From positions 35,298-99,297 of the forward strand of contig JAJYLT010000001.1 of NCBI GenBank assembly GCA_021787565.1: a stretch of 64,000 nt of DNA, given 5' to 3'. The stretch comes from Acidobacteriota bacterium (GTDB lineage: Bacteria; Acidobacteriota; UBA4820; DSQY01). The translations under genes were made by a program, and so were the position numbers. The notes beneath the pieces are model-generated. The model saw nothing but the letters and a program-made list of their open reading frames with translations. It was not told the origin of the DNA and did no database searches. Positions 17,055 through 26,315 of this stretch are shown here, in pieces (the stretch's first letter is position 1; the number at the start of each line of letters is the position of its first letter).

Positions 17055-18702
17055 CCGGCACCTCCGCTACCACCGTGGTTCCCTTGCCCTGCGAGCTTTC
17101 GATGTCCAGAGAGCCTCCGACCATCTCGGCCCGCTCCCGCATGCCCAGCAGCCCAAGGCGCCCGCTGTGGATCGCCAGGACGGGATCGAAGCCGACGCCG
17201 TCGTCCTCGATCAGGGCCACCACCCGGTCCTCGCGGCGGTTCAGCAGGACCGACACGCACTTCGCGCGAGAGTGGCGCACGGCATTGGTGAGCGCCTCCT
17301 GCACGATGCGGTAGAGCGCCGTCTCCGTGAAGTCGGGAAGCCTCTCCCTTCCCTCCAGCGCGTACCCCTCGAACTCCACGCGGGGCCCGCCCTGGACGTT
17401 GAGGGCTTCGACCATCTGCTGCACCGCCGCCGACAATCCGACGTGATCCAGGCTCGCCGGGCGGAGGTTCGAAGCCAGGCGGTGAAGGCTCGCCATCAGC
17501 CCCTCCACCTGGTGTTGAAGATCGGTGATCCCGGCCCTGATCGCCTCCCTGTCACCCACCTTGGCCTCCAGGAGGCGCAAGCCCAGCTTCAGGGACGCCA
17601 GGGCCTGGCCGGCCTCGTCGTGAAGCTCCCTGGAGACGGCGCGCCGCTCGCTCTCCTGGACTCGTACCAGTTGCCTGGAAAGGGATTGAAGGCGGGCGCG
17701 CCCCTCGCCCACCCTCTCGAAGAGCCATGCGCTCTGGATGGCTGACGAGGCCTGATACGCCAAGGCCCCCGCGAGTTCCAGGTGCTCCTGCTGGTAGAAC
17801 CCCGGCGTTCCTTTCGCCAGGGAGTACATGCCGATGACGCGTCCGCCGACCACGAGGGGGACCCCCAGCCAGCTGCGCGCGCCCTCAGCTCCAGGGTATG
17901 CCGCCCATGCGGGGTCCGAGCGGATATCCTGGACCACCCCCCCCTTCTGCCGGTCCAGCAGTTCGCATAGGAGCGGAATGGCGCTCGCGTCAAAGGCGGC
18001 CTGGGATTCGGGATCGAGGATGGCCGTGCCCTCTCTTCCGCGGAGGGCGCGAACGGCGAAGCGGGAGCCGTACTCCACCAGCATGGCCGCCGCCTGATCG
18101 CAAGGGACGAGCTGGGCCAGGTAGTCGAGAAGGACTCTCAGCACGACGTTGATATCGAGGGATTGCGTGATGGCCATGCTGAAGGCGGCCAGCGTCTGGG
18201 CGAGCCGCCTGTTCTTGCGTTCGGTCTCGTAAAGCTCGGCGTTTTCGATGGCGCTCGCGGCGAGCGAGCCCACCGATTCCATCATCCTGGCATGCGCCTT
18301 CAGGAAGGCGCCACTTCTCCTGTTGAAAAGTGCGATCACCCCGATGACGCGATCCCCGGTGATGAGCGGAACGCAGACCATGTCGCGCGGGACAAAATCG
18401 AGGTCCATTCTGCCGTGAAAGGCGAACCGAGGGTCGGTGGCCACGTCGGTGACCAGGGCGGTCTTGCGGTTGGCGATGCTCCATCCCGAGATGCCCTTGC
18501 CCTGCGGCAGGCGGGCCCCCACGGCCAGCTCCTTGAAGGCGGTCCCGTAAGAGTGCCTGACGACCAAGTCGCCCGTGCCGGCATCCACGAGGGCGATGAC
18601 CCCCACTTCGGCGGCGTTGGTTCGGCACACGAGTTCCAAGAGATCCGGCAGGACCTGGTCCAGTTTGCCTCCCGACTTCCGAGACCCAGCCACCTTATCC
18701 AT
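17029..18702 (-). CDS. Soluble GAF-domain histidine kinase (NarX/HisKA_3 type)
   Basis: A 557-aa kinase without membrane segments. Two GAF sensor domains (~20-160 and ~185-325) precede the HisKA_3 dimerisation domain, whose phospho-acceptor is His361 in SRELHDEAGQ, and the ATPase domain (~455-550) with N473 in QEALTNAVRH, the DDGVGF box and GLLGM. The sensed ligand is unknown. It partners the overlapping NarL-type regulator. The 434-bp gap upstream is divergent to the 19137 small gene. Confidence 0.93.
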   Translation of the reverse strand: MDKVAGSRKSGGKLDQVLPDLLELVCRTNAAEVGVIALVDAGTGDLVVRHSYGTAFKELAVGARLPQGKGISGWSIANRKTALVTDVATDPRFAFHGRMDLDFVPRDMVCVPLITGDRVIGVIALFNRRSGAFLKAHARMMESVGSLAASAIENAELYETERKNRRLAQTLAAFSMAITQSLDINVVLRVLLDYLAQLVPCDQAAAMLVEYGSRFAVRALRGREGTAILDPESQAAFDASAIPLLCELLDRQKGGVVQDIRSDPAWAAYPGAEGARSWLGVPLVVGGRVIGMYSLAKGTPGFYQQEHLELAGALAYQASSAIQSAWLFERVGEGRARLQSLSRQLVRVQESERRAVSRELHDEAGQALASLKLGLRLLEAKVGDREAIRAGITDLQHQVEGLMASLHRLASNLRPASLDHVGLSAAVQQMVEALNVQGGPRVEFEGYALEGRERLPDFTETALYRIVQEALTNAVRHSRAKCVSVLLNRREDRVVALIEDDGVGFDPVLAIHSGRLGLLGMRERAEMVGGSLDIESSQGKGTTVVAEVPDADPDSGG

Positions 18703-19136
18703 GGACCGCTCAACCGCGCATATCGGAATCGATCTCGGTCACCATAAATAGTATAGACGCCGACGATAAGCAATGCAATACGACTCGGATTTTCTAATTC
18801 CTCGATGCGAACGGGTGGCGGAAGTCGACCATGGCGCGGCCAAAACTCACGTCCCGGGAACTCAAAAGGAACCTCCAACCATCTCCGGAGGGTATCCGCT
18901 GGCGCTCTGGCAGAATCGCGCAGCCCCACATCCCAAGTGGTCACGAGACAGCCCAGGTTCTCCGATGAGGACGAGTTCACCGCTCAACCTCGGCACCCTC
19001 GGAGGCTTCACCTGCCTCCAGGCATTGCCGGTTTATACCTACCTCGGTGTTTCGTCCAAGGTAGAAAGTACGCTTCTCTGGTGAGGTGCCGGAGGACTAA
19101 ATTCAAGTGAGTACTGTGAAGAAAGGAGAGGAGGTC
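18703..19136. other. Divergent intergenic region
   Basis: Separates the histidine kinase gene from the plus-strand 30-aa peptide gene. Its right third (about 19041-19136) holds the promoter-like module shared with 12304-12416. Nothing else is recognisable. Confidence 0.5.
19041..19136 (+). promoter_or_regulatory. Promoter-like module, second copy, upstream of the 30-aa peptide gene
   Basis: Shares GTAGAAAGTACGCTT (19062 on) and CTAAATT with the csbD-operon upstream region at matching distance from the ATG. The preceding dyad here is imperfect: CTACCTCGG paired with CCAAGGTAG. AGGAGAGGAGG supplies the ribosome site. Confidence 0.6.
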
Positions 19137-19229
19137 ATGAGCACTACCACGCTGATTATCGTGATCGTCGTGTTGGTCGTTCTGTTTGGCGGCGGTGGCG
19201 GATACTACTGGCGCAGCAGACGGTACTGA
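19137..19229 (+). CDS. 30-aa membrane peptide
   Basis: An ATG preceded by GGAGAGGAGG encodes a short Thr-rich start, one Val/Leu/Ile helix, a run of five glycines and an aromatic/basic tail (YYWRSRRY). It resembles the tiny DUF3309-like stress membrane peptides found in many proteobacteria and acidobacteria. Role unknown. Its promoter resembles that of the CsbD operon. Confidence 0.7.
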   Translation: MSTTTLIIVIVVLVVLFGGGGGYYWRSRRY

Positions 19230-19385
19230 AGGGCTCGCCCTTACCCTGTCCGTGTAGGATATCGGACCCGTCTGCCGACGTCCCGCGGAGGGGGGCCGGC
19301 TTCACATACCCTGCGACCCCAATCCTGTAATTTGGGTCGCGATCTTGCCCAAGGCATCCCACGCATTCCCAAAGGAGATCCAGCC

Positions 19386-19946
19386 ATGAGACTCCCGATT
19401 CGTTTGCTACTCACCGGTGCCCTGCTCGCGTGCACGCTGTCTCTGCTTGCGAGCGGGTACGGGAAGCGGATTACTTACTCGGTGGACGCCGCAACCACCA
19501 ACCCCGCCGCCACCGTCACCCAGCACGGACAAGGGGTGACAGTGGTCGTTTTCAAGGTGGCCAATCTGGACGCCGGGGGCATCTTCACTTTCGTGGCGCG
19601 CCTCGACGTGAAGGGCCACAACGTGGTCTTTTCGACGGACGCCACGCTCTCGGCCACGGGCCAGTCCGGCCTCACCGTGACCTTCGATCCCGCCACGGTG
19701 ACCTTGCCCGGCGCCCTTCCCCCCGAGACCACACTCGTGACGATCACGCTCGCTCCAGGCAGCTACTCTCAACACCGGATCAAGACCACCATCAAGGCGG
19801 AGCCTGCCTCAGGACACGGTCTCGGCCGCGGTCCCGGCATCAAGGTAGTCATCGCCGAAGGGGCATCAGCCGCGGATGCGACCCCCGAGGAACAGATTCT
19901 CCAGGACGTGGTGGACGGCCTGGCACCCAGGCCCGAAGCGAATTGA
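19386..19946 (+). CDS. Exported protein of unknown function, cohesin/PapD-like beta pattern
   Basis: A 186-aa protein with AAAGGAG before the ATG. The signal sequence spans about residues 1-24; an LLAC stretch inside it is a weak lipobox candidate. The mature part (~25-150) has beta-strand periodicity with phrases such as VVVFKVANLDAGG and LTVTFDPATVTLPG. The last 30 residues are charged. I recognise no family with confidence. It follows the 30-aa peptide gene by 156 nt and ends before a strong hairpin. Confidence 0.75.
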   Translation: MRLPIRLLLTGALLACTLSLLASGYGKRITYSVDAATTNPAATVTQHGQGVTVVVFKVANLDAGGIFTFVARLDVKGHNVVFSTDATLSATGQSGLTVTFDPATVTLPGALPPETTLVTITLAPGSYSQHRIKTTIKAEPASGHGLGRGPGIKVVIAEGASAADATPEEQILQDVVDGLAPRPEAN

Positions 19947-20262
19947 CCAGCGTTCGCAAGGCCCCATGGTTCTTCCCGGATGGGGAAGGCGGGAGCACCG
20001 TCGCCACCTTTCCGGCGGCCCCTGATTCTTCCGGTCCGAGGGTTCAGATGGATTTGTCCAAGTCTCCTGCCCGGCCCAGCGCAAGCGGGTCGGGCAGGAG
20101 ACTGATTTTCACCACTCAGTTTACAAAGGGATGCAGTGCCCCCTCGAGGAGAGCCACTCGCTAGCGTGTTGCGACCAGCGAGGGATCTGTAGAATCGCCG
20201 ATGGGTATGGGGCGGTGCGGGAGCTTCTCGCGGGACTTTTGGGGCACAAGGACAAGTCAACC
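19947..20262. other. Convergent intergenic region
   Basis: Holds the long hairpin at 20061-20103; otherwise nothing recognisable. Confidence 0.5.
20061..20103. terminator. Long GNRA-capped hairpin between convergent genes
   Basis: A perfect 13-bp stem (20061-20073 with 20091-20103) continues inward through further pairs to a GCAA tetraloop. It is positioned to stop transcription from both sides of the convergent pair, though only a weak T-rich tail (gattttc) follows on the plus strand. Confidence 0.7.
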
Positions 20263-21927
20263 TTAGGCGTGGTGCCCCTTCCGCGTGGGGCGCTCTTTGC
20301 CAAGCATGCCGTAGCTCTTGAGTTTGCGGTAAAGAGTCGCGGAACCGATATGGAGTTGCTCGGCGGTGCGCGTCTGGTTGCCGCCGTTCAGTAGCAGTAC
20401 CGCCAGGATGTACTCCCTCTCTACTTGGCTGAGGGGTTGCACGGCGGTCTCGTTGATCACCGGCTTGGGGAACGCCTGGCGGATTTCTTCGGGGAGGTCC
20501 TCGAGCTCGACTCGGCCTCCGGGCGCCAGCGCGACGGCGCGTTCCATGGCGTTCTCGAGTTCGCGCACGTTGCCCGGCCACTCGTACCGCAGGAGCTGAT
20601 CGGCCGCGCCAGGGGAGAGGCCCGAAATCTTACGCTTCATCCACAGCGCCGAGTTCGCGAGGAGCACCCGGGCGAGAGGCAGGATGTCGTCCCTTCGATC
20701 GCGGAGGGGTGGCACGTGCAGTTCGACGACCTTGAGCCGGTAGTAGAGGTCCTGCCGAAAGGCGCCGCCCGCGACGCCGTGGGCGAGGTCGCGGTTGGTA
20801 GCGGCCAAGACGCGCACGTCGATCTTTCGGCTCTTGTTCTCCCCGACGCGTCGGATCTCCCGCTCCTGGAGCACTCGTAGGAGCTTGACCTGCATACCCG
20901 GCGAGACCTCGCCGACTTCGTCCAGCAGAAGCGTACCGTGGCTGGCGGCCTCGAACAGGCCCGGCCGGTCCTGAGTCGCTCCGGTGAACGCGCCTCGCGC
21001 GTGTCCGAATAGTTCGCTCTCGAGAAGTGTTTCCGCGATGGCACCGCAGTTGATCGCGATGAACGGCCCCTGAGCTCGAGTGGATTCATCGTGGACGAGC
21101 CGCGCGATGCGCTCTTTGCCCGATCCGCTCTCGCCGGTGATGAGGACCGTGGAATCAATCTTCGCCACGCGGCGAGCCAAATCCACGATCTGCTGCATGG
21201 CCGGGCTTTTACACACGATCCCGAGCGGGTCCTCGACATCGCGCGCCACGCGGACCAGCGCCCGGCGGTGTTCGCGGAGCTTTCGTTCGGTCACCTTCAA
21301 TGTCTCCGTGACCCGGTGGAGCGAGACGTCGAGGCAATCCTTGAGGTACCCAGGCTCGAAGAAACGGAGCTCTTCGGCACGCTCGTCACCCCACTCCTCG
21401 CGCGTGCGCCCCATGAGGTGACACGCCGCCTGACCCTTGGCCAGACAGCGATCTTCGAGAACATAGATCTCCCTGTTGGCGGCATGGCTGAGGTATCCGC
21501 TCACGAGGCCGCAGATGGTCCAGCACACTGCCGAATCGGAGCGACCGAAGTGAAGGAGATGCTGTTCCGCCTCGTAAGATGAAAGCAGGATGGCTCCCTC
21601 CTTGCTGAGGGGGTCCTCACTTCCAGGCTGGATGCGGAAAAGCCCTTCGAGGGTGTGGATGCGGGGGCCGGCACGAAGCAAGTCCTCGTTGCTGTCCCAC
21701 TTGAACTCGGCCTGCATGGCTTCGGCCATGCGCCAACCGTGGGCGAAGCCGAATTGGGTCAGAACGGTACGGGCGGCAGCCAGGCCGAAGTTTTCGGCGA
21801 GGTACTTTCGCAAGAGCCCCATCGCCACCGCGTCCAGAAGGAGCGCCCGTTGCGCGGCGAAGCGGATTACGCCTCCCTCGGCGTCGAGTTCCAGAAGCTC
21901 CTTGTGATCCAAATCATCGACGCGCAT
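20263..21927 (-). CDS. Sigma-54-dependent activator with XylR-N and V4R sensor domains
   Basis: A 554-aa regulator from the ATG at 21927 (AAGGAG 10 nt upstream; an earlier frame extension lacks a site). It has an XylR-N-like domain (~10-110), V4R domain (~125-190, with [13 protein letters not shown]), a B-linker, an AAA+ domain (~240-465) with Walker A GESGSGKE, the sigma-54 contact loop GAFTGA and Walker B LLDEVGE, and a Fis-type HTH (~505-545). It should bind a small aromatic or similar ligand and activate -24/-12 promoters. I found no clear sigma-54 promoter beside it, so its targets are unknown. Confidence 0.93.
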   Translation of the reverse strand: MRVDDLDHKELLELDAEGGVIRFAAQRALLLDAVAMGLLRKYLAENFGLAAARTVLTQFGFAHGWRMAEAMQAEFKWDSNEDLLRAGPRIHTLEGLFRIQPGSEDPLSKEGAILLSSYEAEQHLLHFGRSDSAVCWTICGLVSGYLSHAANREIYVLEDRCLAKGQAACHLMGRTREEWGDERAEELRFFEPGYLKDCLDVSLHRVTETLKVTERKLREHRRALVRVARDVEDPLGIVCKSPAMQQIVDLARRVAKIDSTVLITGESGSGKERIARLVHDESTRAQGPFIAINCGAIAETLLESELFGHARGAFTGATQDRPGLFEAASHGTLLLDEVGEVSPGMQVKLLRVLQEREIRRVGENKSRKIDVRVLAATNRDLAHGVAGGAFRQDLYYRLKVVELHVPPLRDRRDDILPLARVLLANSALWMKRKISGLSPGAADQLLRYEWPGNVRELENAMERAVALAPGGRVELEDLPEEIRQAFPKPVINETAVQPLSQVEREYILAVLLLNGGNQTRTAEQLHIGSATLYRKLKSYGMLGKERPTRKGHHA

Positions 21928-22218
21928 GGTCGGTCCGTCTCCTTCGAACTGGCGGCAATGTAATTCATTTTGATTGATGGGGCAAATCCGTAGCGCTCCG
22001 GGGTGATCAAGGGGCATCGCTTCTTCAAGATAGCGGTAGGCGTTCTGGGGTTCGAGACTCTCGAGGAGCCTCCGGATTCCGTCGGATGCCCGCCCGCTCC
22101 CAGGATGTCCAGAAGGATTTCAGGTTGAACGCCGACGAGGCCCTCGTCCACGTCCGAACCGTCAGTGGCCTCATGGCTCGGGTGCGGACCCAAGCCCAGC
22201 CGGCACAGACGGCGGGAG

Positions 22219-23946
22219 TCAGGACTTGGGAGCTTCAGCCGAAACGGTCCGCTCCATCGCCCTGAAGTAGGGCAGGAAGTCGTTCCAAATCAGCAGCTGT
22301 CTTTTCGCGGAGATCTCTTCGTGAACGTAATTCGCGTGCTCTTCGTCCCAGATCCTGAGCTCCATCTTGGCGCCAGCCTTGAATGCCTCGGGGGGGTACT
22401 CGTACCCGCCGTAATAGCTGAGGTCCTCCATGCTCGCGTTCCCCGAATGGTAGTGTTCCAGGTCCGGCATCCGCCCCGGATGGATGGGTTCGATCACGAC
22501 TCCGTCTCGAAGGAGTTCCATCTTCTTGAAATCCGCCTTGAACCGGTACTTCAGGCGGATGCGCGATCCAAAGATGGCGGCCAGGAATGCGGAGCCCCCC
22601 GTCTTCTGAATTTCCGGCATCGCCCAAATGGTCACCACGGGCCTGTAGTCTCCCGAGTACCGCTGCCACTCGTAGAAGTCCTGGTCAGGCTCGTACCCCT
22701 CATCATTAGTCCTTTTCAAATGCTGTTGCCAGGCCTTCGCCTCAGCGCTGACTTTCAGGAAGGAGATGAGCGCCGGCGTGGCGAACTGTACGTCGAAGAG
22801 CCCTATCTTCAGGTTGTAGTCCGTGGTTTCCCTGTTTGACGATGCGGTCATTTCCTTCAGCGCACCCACGGGGAACCGATAGCTGGACTCGACAGGGAGG
22901 CGCCTGAAGGGGGGCGGCGATTCTCCGAGGCGGCCGACGGCCCTGGCGAGAACGTCTTTCGCCAAATAGATCCGCACTGCTCCAGAAACGCCGGGCCCTT
23001 TGTCCGGCAGCACGTCGAACGTGTTGATCCCGATGACCCTGCCCGTCGAGTCAAACAAGGGACCTCCCGAGTTGCCCGGGTTGCTGCTCACGTCACTCAA
23101 AATGGCTCCTTGATCGACCTTGCTCACGATTCCGCTCGTCATGATGGTCTCCGTCATCAGCGGGCTTCCGATCGCAACCACTCTCTCGCCCTCCGATACG
23201 GGGGGATGCTCGAGGGAGTCCTGCGCCAGCTTCAGAACCATGAGGTTCTTCACCGCATCCTGATTGACCCTGAGGACGGCAATGTCGAGGGTATCGTCGT
23301 ATTCGACCAGTCGCGCAAGGTACTTCTCGGAGGGGCTCGTCTTGATGGCCAGGTAGGAGGATCCTTTGACCACATGATAGTTCGTGAGAACCAATCCGCC
23401 GGCATCGACCAGAAAGCCACTGCCGTGCCCCGATTCCGATTCTACCTTGAACACGCTGGATTTTACCTTCTGGTAGAGGCGGGCCTCGTCCGTGAGCACC
23501 GCCACTCTTGGGTTCGCGTCCTCCTTGAGGGTCACCGTAGCATTGTCGTTGGACAGCTCGACATCGGTGGCGCCCGTTGACGATGTGCTGAAAGGGACCT
23601 CCCACGAGTAGAGCTTCCCTTCAAAATCGACGGGGGTCGCGCTCTTGATCATGTAGGAGCCCGCATCCAACTCCAGGGTGGCGTCGCCCTGGAAGCTGGT
23701 CGTAACGGTCATGCCGTCTATGCACGCCGGTTGGCGGCACAGCGTGAACACCTTCTTGGGAACCGGCCTCAATGAAAGATCATCGGCGACGATGGCGACC
23801 TTCACGGTTACCGTGGCCTTCGAATCCGCTCCTCGGGTCTGCGAGAAAGGCCGTTGGGGCAATATTCCGATGGGTAGTAGCAGTGAGAGGGCCAACGTCC
23901 ACAAGAGACCGGATGTCTTGAAGGCGGCGCGAGAATCGTATTGCAT
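22219..23946 (-). CDS. Exported trypsin-like serine protease (S1C/DegP-type catalytic domain)
   Basis: A 575-aa protein with an N-terminal signal or anchor (~12-30), a beta-rich domain (~40-145) and a trypsin-2 domain (~155-340) carrying the full triad: His191 (TNYHVVKG), Asp221 (DDTLDIAVL) and Ser293 (NPGNSGGPLF). No PDZ domain is visible. Instead a long, unrecognised C-terminal region (~360-575) rich in aromatic and charged residues follows. Likely acts in the periplasm or at the membrane in protein quality control or processing. It is not obviously in an operon. Confidence 0.88.
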   Translation of the reverse strand: MQYDSRAAFKTSGLLWTLALSLLLPIGILPQRPFSQTRGADSKATVTVKVAIVADDLSLRPVPKKVFTLCRQPACIDGMTVTTSFQGDATLELDAGSYMIKSATPVDFEGKLYSWEVPFSTSSTGATDVELSNDNATVTLKEDANPRVAVLTDEARLYQKVKSSVFKVESESGHGSGFLVDAGGLVLTNYHVVKGSSYLAIKTSPSEKYLARLVEYDDTLDIAVLRVNQDAVKNLMVLKLAQDSLEHPPVSEGERVVAIGSPLMTETIMTSGIVSKVDQGAILSDVSSNPGNSGGPLFDSTGRVIGINTFDVLPDKGPGVSGAVRIYLAKDVLARAVGRLGESPPPFRRLPVESSYRFPVGALKEMTASSNRETTDYNLKIGLFDVQFATPALISFLKVSAEAKAWQQHLKRTNDEGYEPDQDFYEWQRYSGDYRPVVTIWAMPEIQKTGGSAFLAAIFGSRIRLKYRFKADFKKMELLRDGVVIEPIHPGRMPDLEHYHSGNASMEDLSYYGGYEYPPEAFKAGAKMELRIWDEEHANYVHEEISAKRQLLIWNDFLPYFRAMERTVSAEAPKS

Positions 23947-24271
23947 CTATACCTCCAGGGACGAGCTATATTCAAGCAACGAGAGGCTGAATCTGTCGGC
24001 GACGACAGCGCAAGCCGCGCACTCGGCGGGGAGCGTCGGACCGCTTAAGAGTGCCGGGCGCAGTACACCTGACGCGACTGGCCCCTGGCTCTGCTTCGCC
24101 ATCCTATCCATCTCGGCCTAAGGAGGTCGGGACAGGATGGGCCGCGGTTAGCCCTTCTGCAGTATCTGCAAGGTTTATGAGGTAGTCCGCGAGCCTGGCC
24201 CTCACGACCTCCTTTGGGACCTGCTCTTCGAACGGAGGAGTGCGCTGCGGGTACTCATTCAACTAGATCCG

Positions 24272-24340
24272 GGGCGGGCAGCAAACCGCCCGAATTGGAC
24301 GGAGTTCTCTTGCTTCCCGCCCTTTGACGCAATTCGGGCA
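24272..24340. repeat. Interleaved inverted repeats (possible RNA pseudoknot)
   Basis: Arm A 24272-24284 pairs with 24310-24322 (12 of 13 bp). Arm B 24288-24297 pairs with 24330-24339 (10 of 10). The order A-B-A'-B' is that of an H-type pseudoknot. A competing hairpin GGGCGG/CCGCCC (24272-24277 with 24286-24291) is also possible. No family assigned. Confidence 0.5.
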
Positions 24341-24780
24341 GTCCCTGAGAAGCAATCCCCTTAGATTAGCGAGAGGCTACCTAAGACACTCATAATGTAA
24401 TGCCTTTGGGGATAAATAACCAGCCGATAAGGGTTCGGGGCATGGGGAGGCCGGGCAGGGCCGGGCCCGGCCTCGGAACGGCCCCCTTCCCTTGGCGGTC
24501 CGTCTCGGCCGAAAAGCCCGTGAAGCGTCAATACGGCAAGCTCCTTTCCCCACTTGAAGGGGCGTCGAGGGTTGTGCCCCCTCAGCCGGGCGCTGGGCCA
24601 TAATGCCGACCTGGGCAGCGATGCGAAAGGTCCGCATCGCGCCGAACATCCATTCCGCGTCTTTCCGGGCCTCTTCGCAGCTTCACGTGGCCTTGCGCCC
24701 CCCTGGCGGCCCCGTTATGTCGATCTTCTTCCGGGTTGGCGCGTGCTGAACGATGGAATCACGTCCGTCATCTCCCTGCA

Positions 24781-24893
24781 CCGTAGTCCGTACGGATGAG
24801 CCCGGCATCCTATGTAATTTCCACCACCCCGCGCGCCACGGTCCCCCGTAGCCTCCACTCTGACCGGATGAACGGAAGGACCCTAAACTAAGA
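24781..24893 (+). promoter_or_regulatory. 113-bp regulatory module, copy 3
   Basis: Starts CCGTAGTCCGTACGGAT, has CCGTAGCC at 66, TGACCGG at 81 and CTAAACTAAGA at the end, giving the same length and spacing as copies 1 and 2. It points toward the 25130 and 25356 genes, the first of which begins 236 nt downstream. Confidence 0.65.
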
Positions 24894-25129
24894 ATGAAGC
24901 GGCGGCCCTATTGCAGTGCTGTTGGTGAGACGAGTGGCCTACGACTTTCTTCTCCGGATTCGCAATGCCCGCAAAGCCGCCTGATGTCGCGCGAGCACGC
25001 CCTCGCTGGTGAGGAACTAGTGGGGCACGGCCAGAAAGGAGGCGACGAGCAATGACGTGGCAGATCCTTGGCAGGCCGTGAAGGCAATTCAATGAAGGCA
25101 GAGAGGGAGATGATGCGTAGAGGGGTTCT

Positions 25130-25336
25130 ATGCACCGAGTTCTGGCGTTGGTCCTCGGTGCGGCTTTTCTCGCGGCCCCCAGGACGCCAGCGGGTGCGGC
25201 CGACATCGGTGACCGTATTGAATCCTGGTTCCAGGAGACCCTAGTCTGCATGACGTACCCGAAGGACAAGCATGGCACGATCGAAGTTGTGCAACCTCAG
25301 GAAGTCTCGAAAGTGACGGAAAGAGAACAAACTTAA
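25130..25336 (+). CDS. Short exported protein (68 aa), possibly truncated
   Basis: A signal peptide (about residues 1-23, ending AGAA) is followed by DIGDRIESWFQETL and an unstructured tail. The ADIGDRIE start resembles exported proteins that continue with long charged repeats; here the repeat part is absent, so this may be a truncated member. It precedes the collagen-like lipoprotein gene by 19 nt and could share its transcript. Confidence 0.5.
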   Translation: MHRVLALVLGAAFLAAPRTPAGAADIGDRIESWFQETLVCMTYPKDKHGTIEVVQPQEVSKVTEREQT

Positions 25337-25355
25337 GAAGAAAGGGGCAAGTACC

Positions 25356-26315
25356 ATGAAAACGAAAAGCAAAACTTCTAACTGGGTGGGCTGGATCATC
25401 GGCCTGGCCGCCTTGACGTTGCTCATCGGAACGGTGGGTTGCGCTGCCCAGAAGCAAAGTGAGCAGAGCTGGGTTGGCCCAGCCGGCGCTGAAGGCCCTG
25501 CCGGTCCTGCGGGCTCGCAAGGCGAGGTTGGCGCCACAGGAGCCAGCGGGGCAGGCATTAGCGGCCCTGTCGGCGAGCGGGGACCTACCGGTCCCGCGGG
25601 AGTTCAGGGTCCGATTGGGGCGACAGGCGCCACAGGCGCGATGACCAGAGGACCCGCTGGCGTAACCGGGCCAACCGGGCCCCAGGGCGCACAGGGAGTT
25701 CGCGGCAACACGGGGGCGCAGGGCGCCAGTGAGGTCGGTTCCACCGGCGCAATGGGCCAGATCGGTAGCGAGGGCGCCCCAGGAATTCGCGGCGAGACTG
25801 GCGAGCGCGGGCCGACGCAGGCTGGTCCCGCCGGGCCCGCTGGCAAGAGCGGCCCTGCCGGCGTTAGAGGGGCGACAGGGTTTACCGGTGCCCAAGGCGC
25901 CACCACGGTCGGCGCCGCTGGTTCGACCGGCCCTACCGGGTATTCGGGCTCGCGGGGTATCCCCGGGGAAGAGGGCGCACAGGGCCCCGGTGGAATGATC
26001 CACCAGTGGACTCCGTACAGGACTCTTTCCTTCTATTCGACCACCACGGAACTTTCTAATTCCGATAAGGACAAGGTGTCTGAAGTCGCTGATTACATGA
26101 GGCAGAACCCGTCCCTGAAAGTCGGGATCGACAGTTCCATTCCCCGCGGCTCCGACTCCCGCAACCAGGATTTGGCCGCCAGCCGTGCGAGCAACGTTCG
26201 TTCGGCCCTGATCGCGTCAGGAGTGCCGGAGTCCCGGATCGAGATGGGGGCCTTCGGTGATCCTAGGCTTGCGAGTGAAGGGCGGGTCGAAGTGCTGATC
26301 CGCACCAGCAACTGA
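25356..26315 (+). CDS. Collagen-like lipoprotein with C-terminal OmpA-type domain
   Basis: A 319-aa protein. Residues 1-29 form a lipoprotein signal (LIGTVGC, lipidated Cys29). Residues ~40-210 are Gly-X-Y collagen-like repeats with several short interruptions (for example GAMTRG, GASEVGS). Residues ~222-319 form an OmpA-like peptidoglycan-binding domain: NSDKDKVSEVADYM, SRASNVRSALIASGVPESRI and a final RVEVLIR. The usual Asp-containing GHTD segment reads IDSSIP, so ligand contact may be altered. The layout suggests a trimeric rod anchored to a membrane lipid at one end and the cell wall at the other. AAGGGGCAAG precedes the ATG; a strong terminator follows. Confidence 0.88.
   Translation: MKTKSKTSNWVGWIIGLAALTLLIGTVGCAAQKQSEQSWVGPAGAEGPAGPAGSQGEVGATGASGAGISGPVGERGPTGPAGVQGPIGATGATGAMTRGPAGVTGPTGPQGAQGVRGNTGAQGASEVGSTGAMGQIGSEGAPGIRGETGERGPTQAGPAGPAGKSGPAGVRGATGFTGAQGATTVGAAGSTGPTGYSGSRGIPGEEGAQGPGGMIHQWTPYRTLSFYSTTTELSNSDKDKVSEVADYMRQNPSLKVGIDSSIPRGSDSRNQDLAASRASNVRSALIASGVPESRIEMGAFGDPRLASEGRVEVLIRTSN

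Larger units (their letters stand above)
23947..25129. other. 1.2-kb region without a supported gene
   Basis: Both strands hold only short frames lacking domain signals. Two structured elements stand out: interleaved inverted repeats at 24272-24340, and the third 113-bp regulatory module at 24781-24893. A 15-codon frame from 24965 sits at the distance where copies 1 and 2 have their start codons, but it has no ribosome site. Confidence 0.6.

Noticed and set aside
24377..24649. Minus-strand 90-codon frame in the gene-free stretch
   Set aside because: Composition is that of random GC-rich sequence; no signal peptide, domain or ribosome site.
25480..25990. Short periodic repeats as a tandem DNA array
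   Set aside because: They are the in-frame Gly-X-Y codons of the collagen-like protein.
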